Positions 21,678 through 25,506 of a stretch of DNA of 25,506 nucleotides are shown here, piece by piece. Origin of the DNA: an uncultured Bacilli bacterium (lineage in GTDB: Bacteria > Bacillota_I > Bacilli_A > RF39 > UBA660). The stretch lies in assembly GCA_944327425.1 (NCBI GenBank), contig CALVHJ010000004.1, positions 1 through 25,506 on the forward strand, read 5' to 3'. The notes beneath the pieces are model-generated. The model was not told the DNA's origin. It was given only the letters and a program-made list of their open reading frames with translations, and did not search any database. Made by a program: the position numbers and the translations under genes. Position 1 is the stretch's first letter. Each line of letters begins with the position of its first letter.

Positions 21678-24062
21678 ATGAAAAAAATAATTAAAAGTAT
21701 AATATTAGGTTTATTATTATTTATTCCTCTATCTGTTAATGCTGAGTCAGGAATTGAAAAGTTTTATATAAATGCAACCGTAGAAGCAAATGGCGATTTA
21801 ACCGTGGAAGAATATTTTTATTTAAATGGTGAATTTAATGGCATGGAACGAGAAATATTATTTTGTAATGATGAGTTATATGATTTTCACCCAGAATTAG
21901 ATTATTATGGTGGAAGTAAACTTCATAATGGAACTGGCATAGAACTAATAGAAATTAGAGCTTTACCTATAGATGAAAACTTTGATTTTAAAAATATTTC
22001 TGGTACATTATTTGAAAAAGTAAGTAATGCAGACAAAGAAGATTATGGGGTTTATACAGTTGATTCATCTAGTAATGGAGAATCTTTACAAATCTATTTA
22101 CCAGATAGTAAAAATGAAGCATTTTATATTAAATACACCTTAAAAAATATGGCAATTGTTCATCATGATGTTGCCGAAATTTATTGGAATGCCATCGGGG
22201 ATGATCTTAGAGAATCAATTGGCACATTAAAGATAAAAGTAACATTTCCAGAAAATAAAAATGAATTTCGCGTATGGGCTCGTGGCCCTTTAAATGGCCA
22301 AATTAACAAGGTTTCAAATCAAGTTTTAGTTGCCGAAGTAACTAATGTTTATAGTTATGAAGCTGTAGATATTAGAGCTATCTTTGATAAAGATGTTGTA
22401 TCAGAGTCAACCAAAACAACGGGTGTTGATGCTTTAGAAAAAATATTGAATTATGAAAGTGATTTAGCCAATCAAGCCAACTATGAACGAGAGCAAACAG
22501 AATATCAAAATCAAAATACTGCTTATGAGGAATTAGACTATTGTAATCGTTACCCAACTAGATCATGCTATGAAAATGCTTCCTATTATGTATCTTTAGT
22601 TCAAGATGAAACAGTCTTAAAAGATCTTCAAACCAAATTAGAAGAATTACATATTCTTGTTGTGGAAAAAGAAGAGGAAACAGCAAAAGAAGATGTTAAT
22701 ATGGCTTTAGAATATCGTGATTATTATTGGTATGATATAGCTATGGAGTCGGTAACAATCTTAGAAAATGAAGAATTAAAGAGTGAATTATTAGCAAAGC
22801 TTGTTCCCATTAAACAAGAGATTATAGAAAAAGAAGAAAATTATAATAAAACAGCAACACTTATTGCTAGTATCATAATCGTATGTCTAATAGGAACAGG
22901 TATTTATATTTATTTTAGGTGTGATAAAGAATATGAAGTAGATTTTGATCACAAATATATGCGTGATTTTCCTGATGATTTTTCCCCATCAACTGTTGAA
23001 TATTTAATGAAAAAGAAAATAACCGAAGAATCTATTTCGGCCGAAATTCTAAACTTAATTTATGAGAAAAAAATAAAAGCAACAGAGGATAAAGAAAAGA
23101 AAGATATTCTTTTAGAAAAAAATGGCTTAGAACTAGATCATGAAAATAAATTAGAAAAAGCCTTAATAAATTTAATCTTTAGAGGTAAAGAAAAGATTTG
23201 GCTAAAAGATATGAAAAAATCGGCAAAAACAACAACAAGTTTTTATAAAGACTATAAAAAAGTAAATAAAATCATGTTAAATACTGCTTTAAGTGAAAAA
23301 TTATATGAAGAAGATAAAACCAAAGTAGAAAGTTCTTCTAAGAAAGAATCTTGGAAAGGAATAGTTTCGATAATTATCTTTCTTTGTGCAGCTAGTTTAG
23401 GATTTTTTGCTTTTATTCTTGCTATTATAATTATTATTTGCTGGAACAAAAAAACACTTTCTTACAAATTAAAGGAAGTTAAAAGTGAATCTTATCGTAC
23501 TAAAAAATACAGTAGAATTTTTGCCATATTAGCAATTATTTACTCTATTATAGGAATAATTCATTTATTTGTTTACAACCATTTTATTCATGATGTATCT
23601 TCAATTTATTTGGGTGTTATAATAATTGCTATTATTCTCTTAATTTATCTTGCTATTACTAAAAAAAGAACGGAAAAAGGAGCATTGGAATATAAAAAAT
23701 GGAAAGCATTCAAACAGTTCCTAAAAGATTTTGGCTTCTTGGATGAAAAATCTTTACCAGAAATTATTCTTTGGGAAAAATATTTAGTTTATGCCGTTGT
23801 TTTAGGCTGTGCTGATAAACTTTCTAAAACTATGAAAATAAAATTAGAAAATATGAATGTCGATTATACTTTTAGTTTCGATCCAATAACTTTTACCAAT
23901 TTAAGAATCATTTCCCACACCGTATCCTCATCAATTAATAGTGCCAAAACTTACAATAGCTCTTCCAATGGTTCTAATTGGTCAAGTGGATCTGGAGGTG
24001 GCGGCGGATTTTCTTCTGGTGGCGGCTTCGGCGGTGGAGGAGGCGGCGGCGGTAGGTTTTAA
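21678..24062 (+). CDS. DUF2207-family membrane protein, large paralogue with coiled-coil insert
   Basis: Paralogue of the protein encoded at 6652-8568. ATG 21678 is preceded by AAGGTGAG; earlier in-frame starts lie inside the methyltransferase gene. The 794-residue product has a signal peptide (MKKIIKSIILGLLLFIPLSV, cut after NA), an outer domain with DVAEIYWNAIGD and FRVWARGPLNGQINK matching the first copy, then an extra segment of about 140 residues (about 252-390) made of charged helices with a Cys-bearing CNRYPTRSCYE. A membrane helix follows (392-414), a cytoplasmic part with VEYLMKKKITEESISAEIL, two pairs of hydrophobic segments (about 561-590 and 613-660), the conserved SLPEIILWEKYLVYAVVLG, and a Gly-rich tail in GC-rich codons. 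There is no lemA next to this copy. Function unknown. Confidence 0.85.
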   Translation: MKKIIKSIILGLLLFIPLSVNAESGIEKFYINATVEANGDLTVEEYFYLNGEFNGMEREILFCNDELYDFHPELDYYGGSKLHNGTGIELIEIRALPIDENFDFKNISGTLFEKVSNADKEDYGVYTVDSSSNGESLQIYLPDSKNEAFYIKYTLKNMAIVHHDVAEIYWNAIGDDLRESIGTLKIKVTFPENKNEFRVWARGPLNGQINKVSNQVLVAEVTNVYSYEAVDIRAIFDKDVVSESTKTTGVDALEKILNYESDLANQANYEREQTEYQNQNTAYEELDYCNRYPTRSCYENASYYVSLVQDETVLKDLQTKLEELHILVVEKEEETAKEDVNMALEYRDYYWYDIAMESVTILENEELKSELLAKLVPIKQEIIEKEENYNKTATLIASIIIVCLIGTGIYIYFRCDKEYEVDFDHKYMRDFPDDFSPSTVEYLMKKKITEESISAEILNLIYEKKIKATEDKEKKDILLEKNGLELDHENKLEKALINLIFRGKEKIWLKDMKKSAKTTTSFYKDYKKVNKIMLNTALSEKLYEEDKTKVESSSKKESWKGIVSIIIFLCAASLGFFAFILAIIIIICWNKKTLSYKLKEVKSESYRTKKYSRIFAILAIIYSIIGIIHLFVYNHFIHDVSSIYLGVIIIAIILLIYLAITKKRTEKGALEYKKWKAFKQFLKDFGFLDEKSLPEIILWEKYLVYAVVLGCADKLSKTMKIKLENMNVDYTFSFDPITFTNLRIISHTVSSSINSAKTYNSSSNGSNWSSGSGGGGGFSSGGGFGGGGGGGGRF

Positions 24063-24095
24063 ATTAGGATATCAATAAAGGAGGTCGTTTCTAAC

Positions 24096-24614
24096 ATGAT
24101 TTATACAAGTCACTATTTATCACCCCTAGGAGATATCCTACTTGCAAGCAAAAATAATGAGCTAATTGGTTTATGGTTTGAAGGGCAAAAATATTATTTA
24201 GCTTCTATAAACGGGGAAATACAAGAAAAAAATGATGAAGAAATATTAATAAAAACAAAAAATTGGTTAGACAGATATTTTCAAGGTGAAAAACCAGATG
24301 TTAAAGAATTGACGTTGAATTCCATTGGCACAGATTTTAGAAAAGATGTTTGGAATATCCTTTGTGAAATACCTTATGGCCAAACCATAACTTATAAAGA
24401 AATAGCCGAAAAACTAGCCAAAGAAAGAGGTCTTAAAAGTATATCAGCTCAGGCAGTTGGCGGAGCAGTCGGTCATAATCCAATATCCATTATTATTCCT
24501 TGCCATAGAGTAATAGGAACGAGTGGTAATTTAACTGGATATGCGGGAGGACTAGCTAAAAAAGAATATTTATTAAAACTTGAAAAAGTAGAGAGGAAAA
24601 ATCAAAATGAATAA
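24096..24614 (+). CDS. ogt: Methylated-DNA-protein-cysteine methyltransferase
   Basis: Suicide repair protein that moves the alkyl group from O6-alkylguanine to its own cysteine. The 172-residue product has the small N-terminal domain (SPLGDILLASKNNELIGLWF), the helix-turn-helix region with GTDFRKDVWNILCEIPYGQT and TYKEIA, and the active site IIPCHRVIG with Cys136, followed by LTGYAGGLAKKEYLLKLE. Length is typical of Ogt. AAGGAGG at about 24078 precedes ATG 24096. Its stop overlaps the next start by 8 bases, so it is coupled with the Nudix gene; both deal with damaged bases. Confidence 0.96.
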   Translation: MIYTSHYLSPLGDILLASKNNELIGLWFEGQKYYLASINGEIQEKNDEEILIKTKNWLDRYFQGEKPDVKELTLNSIGTDFRKDVWNILCEIPYGQTITYKEIAEKLAKERGLKSISAQAVGGAVGHNPISIIIPCHRVIGTSGNLTGYAGGLAKKEYLLKLEKVERKNQNE

Positions 24615-25068
24615 ACCAATAAGAAAAGCGGTAAGAACATATCTAATAGAAGAAAATAATATTGTTGCAATTAAACACAAAGAAAAAGAATCAAGAAATT
24701 TTTATGATATCCCTGGAGGAAAAATAGAAGAAAATGAGCTTTCTTTTGAAACATCTATTCGTGAATTTAAAGAAGAAACAGGAATGGATATTATAAGTCA
24801 AACTTATAAAGGAAAGGTAATTGTTGAATACCCAAATAGAATTTTTGATTTTGATATTTATATAGTTAATGAATACAAAGGAAAACCAGAAGAATTCGAA
24901 GAAAATAGTTCTGAATGGATAAATATAGAAGAGTTATTAACAAAGTCAAAAATATTTCCCAGCATTGAAGTTATAAAATTATTAAATCAAGATAATAATA
25001 TTAATTTAAAAATTGATATTGATAATAATCATAAAATTATAAAAATAGAAAAAATTAATTTTGATTAA
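24607..25068 (+). CDS. Nudix hydrolase
   Basis: Hydrolase of nucleoside diphosphate-linked compounds; a MutT-like clean-up role is plausible next to ogt but the substrate cannot be read. The 153-residue product carries a complete Nudix box, GGKIEENELSFETSIREFKE then ETG (about residues 37-59), including the REFKEE metal-binding core. GAGAGGAAA lies upstream of ATG 24607. The C-terminus (NINLKIDIDNNHKIIKIEKI) is very Asn/Ile/Lys-rich. The 3' end overlaps the probable end of the minus-strand membrane gene. Confidence 0.9.
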   Translation: MNKPIRKAVRTYLIEENNIVAIKHKEKESRNFYDIPGGKIEENELSFETSIREFKEETGMDIISQTYKGKVIVEYPNRIFDFDIYIVNEYKGKPEEFEENSSEWINIEELLTKSKIFPSIEVIKLLNQDNNINLKIDIDNNHKIIKIEKINFD

Positions 25069-25506
25069 AAAAATCAATATGATGTAGTCCTGGCATGACA
25101 TTTGCTGTTGCTGGTCCATCAAAAAAACAAAGCTAAATTAGGATGATAATAAGTAAGAATAGCATTAACAACCACCACAAGTAACCAAGCCAAAATAATT
25201 TTCTTTTCTAATTCGGAATTATATTTTCTTTTAAGTAATTGATAGTTCAGTAAAACACTAATAACAATACAAATAAAGTAAATAAGAAACATAAAGAATA
25301 AATTAAGTTCTTGGTTTAAAAAATAAAAATAAATAGGTGAGTTATAAGTATGAATAAAACGGCACAAGTAAGGGCAGCAATTAAACCACTTGTACAAGTA
25401 TTTAAATCATGCTTTTTTCGTATTGTCAATTTTTCAAACACAGACCAAATTAAAAAGGAAAGTATAATCACTTTATTAAACTGCCATATACTATCATTTA
25501 TTGGAA
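25055..25506 (-). pseudogene. Membrane protein gene (DUF6512-like), frameshifted twice, 5' end outside window
   Basis: Three consecutive minus-strand frames join into one protein. Frame 1 runs from the window edge: PINDSIWQFNKVIILSFLIW, then two membrane segments to HLFIFIF and a TAA at 25318-25316. Frame 2 continues with NQELNLFFMFLIYFICIVIS, KRKYNSELEKKI and ILTYYHPNLALFF to TGA at 25121-25119. Frame 3 continues DGPATANVMPGLHHIDFFNQ to TAA at 25057-25055. The breaks fall in runs of A6 (25318-25323) and A7 (25121-25127, plus-strand letters); adding one base to the first and removing one from the second restores a single frame. The PINDSIW segment and the YYHPNLALF end recall DUF6512 membrane proteins. 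It may be a pseudogene, or intact with homopolymer errors. Confidence 0.55.

Noticed and set aside
24000..24060. GC-rich repeats at the ends of the DUF2207 genes as possible transferred DNA
   Set aside because: They are in-frame Gly codons of a tail typical of the family; local GC content is explained by glycine codons.
25061..25077. TTGATT/AATCAA inverted repeat after the Nudix gene as a terminator
   Set aside because: The stem is AT-only and short, and no T-run follows on the plus strand; on the minus strand the T-rich stretch begins several bases late.
1..25506. CRISPR array, prophage, insertion sequence or toxin-antitoxin operon
   Set aside because: No regularly spaced repeats, transposase, integrase or phage structural motifs were seen; the only XRE trace is a truncated gene end.

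Overview
The window is about three-quarters A+T, with tightly packed genes, short or overlapping junctions, strong AGGAGG-type ribosome binding sites and TGA used as a stop (murG, divIB and the rlmCD-like gene all end in TGA). It therefore uses standard code 11 rather than the Mycoplasma code. The gene set (AddAB, SpoIIP, GPR, MurG-MurB-DivIB, QueH) points to a low-GC Bacillota (Bacilli) with a cell wall and sporulation genes. A gut-type lineage near Erysipelotrichia or RF39 is my guess from gene content and the Thr/Tyr-rich surface protein style; it is not proven by the sequence.

Layout. 1-530: terminator of an upstream gene, a candidate small RNA, and a tRNA-Asn on the minus strand with a perfect consensus promoter. 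531-5913: addB-like and addA genes, overlapping, for double-strand break processing. 6060-9517: lemA, a DUF2207 membrane protein and, convergent to them, a membrane-anchored transglutaminase-like protein. 9569-12038: rpsT on the minus strand, then gpr, spoIIP and a yqxA-like gene, the same order as I recall from Bacillus subtilis. 12027-12815: a scar where the 3' end of an XRE regulator (minus) abuts the 3' part of a surface protein gene (plus), both missing their 5' ends. 12947-16761: murG, murB, divIB, queH and an unknown membrane protein. 16773-17987: a lone PilB/GspE-type ATPase on the minus strand. 18104-20456: two tandem paralogues of an unrecognised family followed by an Ig-like membrane protein; a near-identical 28-bp promoter/leader segment follows each paralogue. 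20458-25068: a 23S rRNA uracil methyltransferase, a second larger DUF2207 protein, an Ogt-type alkyl-DNA repair protein and a Nudix hydrolase. 25055-25506: a membrane protein gene on the minus strand, cut by the window edge and broken by two homopolymer frameshifts.

The main themes are envelope building and remodelling (MurG/MurB/DivIB, SpoIIP, LemA/DUF2207), sporulation (GPR, SpoIIP, YqxA-like) and DNA repair or nucleotide clean-up (AddAB, Ogt, Nudix). The most notable observations are a SpoIIP homologue in which both histidine motifs I associate with its amidase activity are replaced, the unknown tandem pair with its repeated leader, the clean double-truncation scar at about 12120, and reading-frame breaks that all sit in homopolymer runs.
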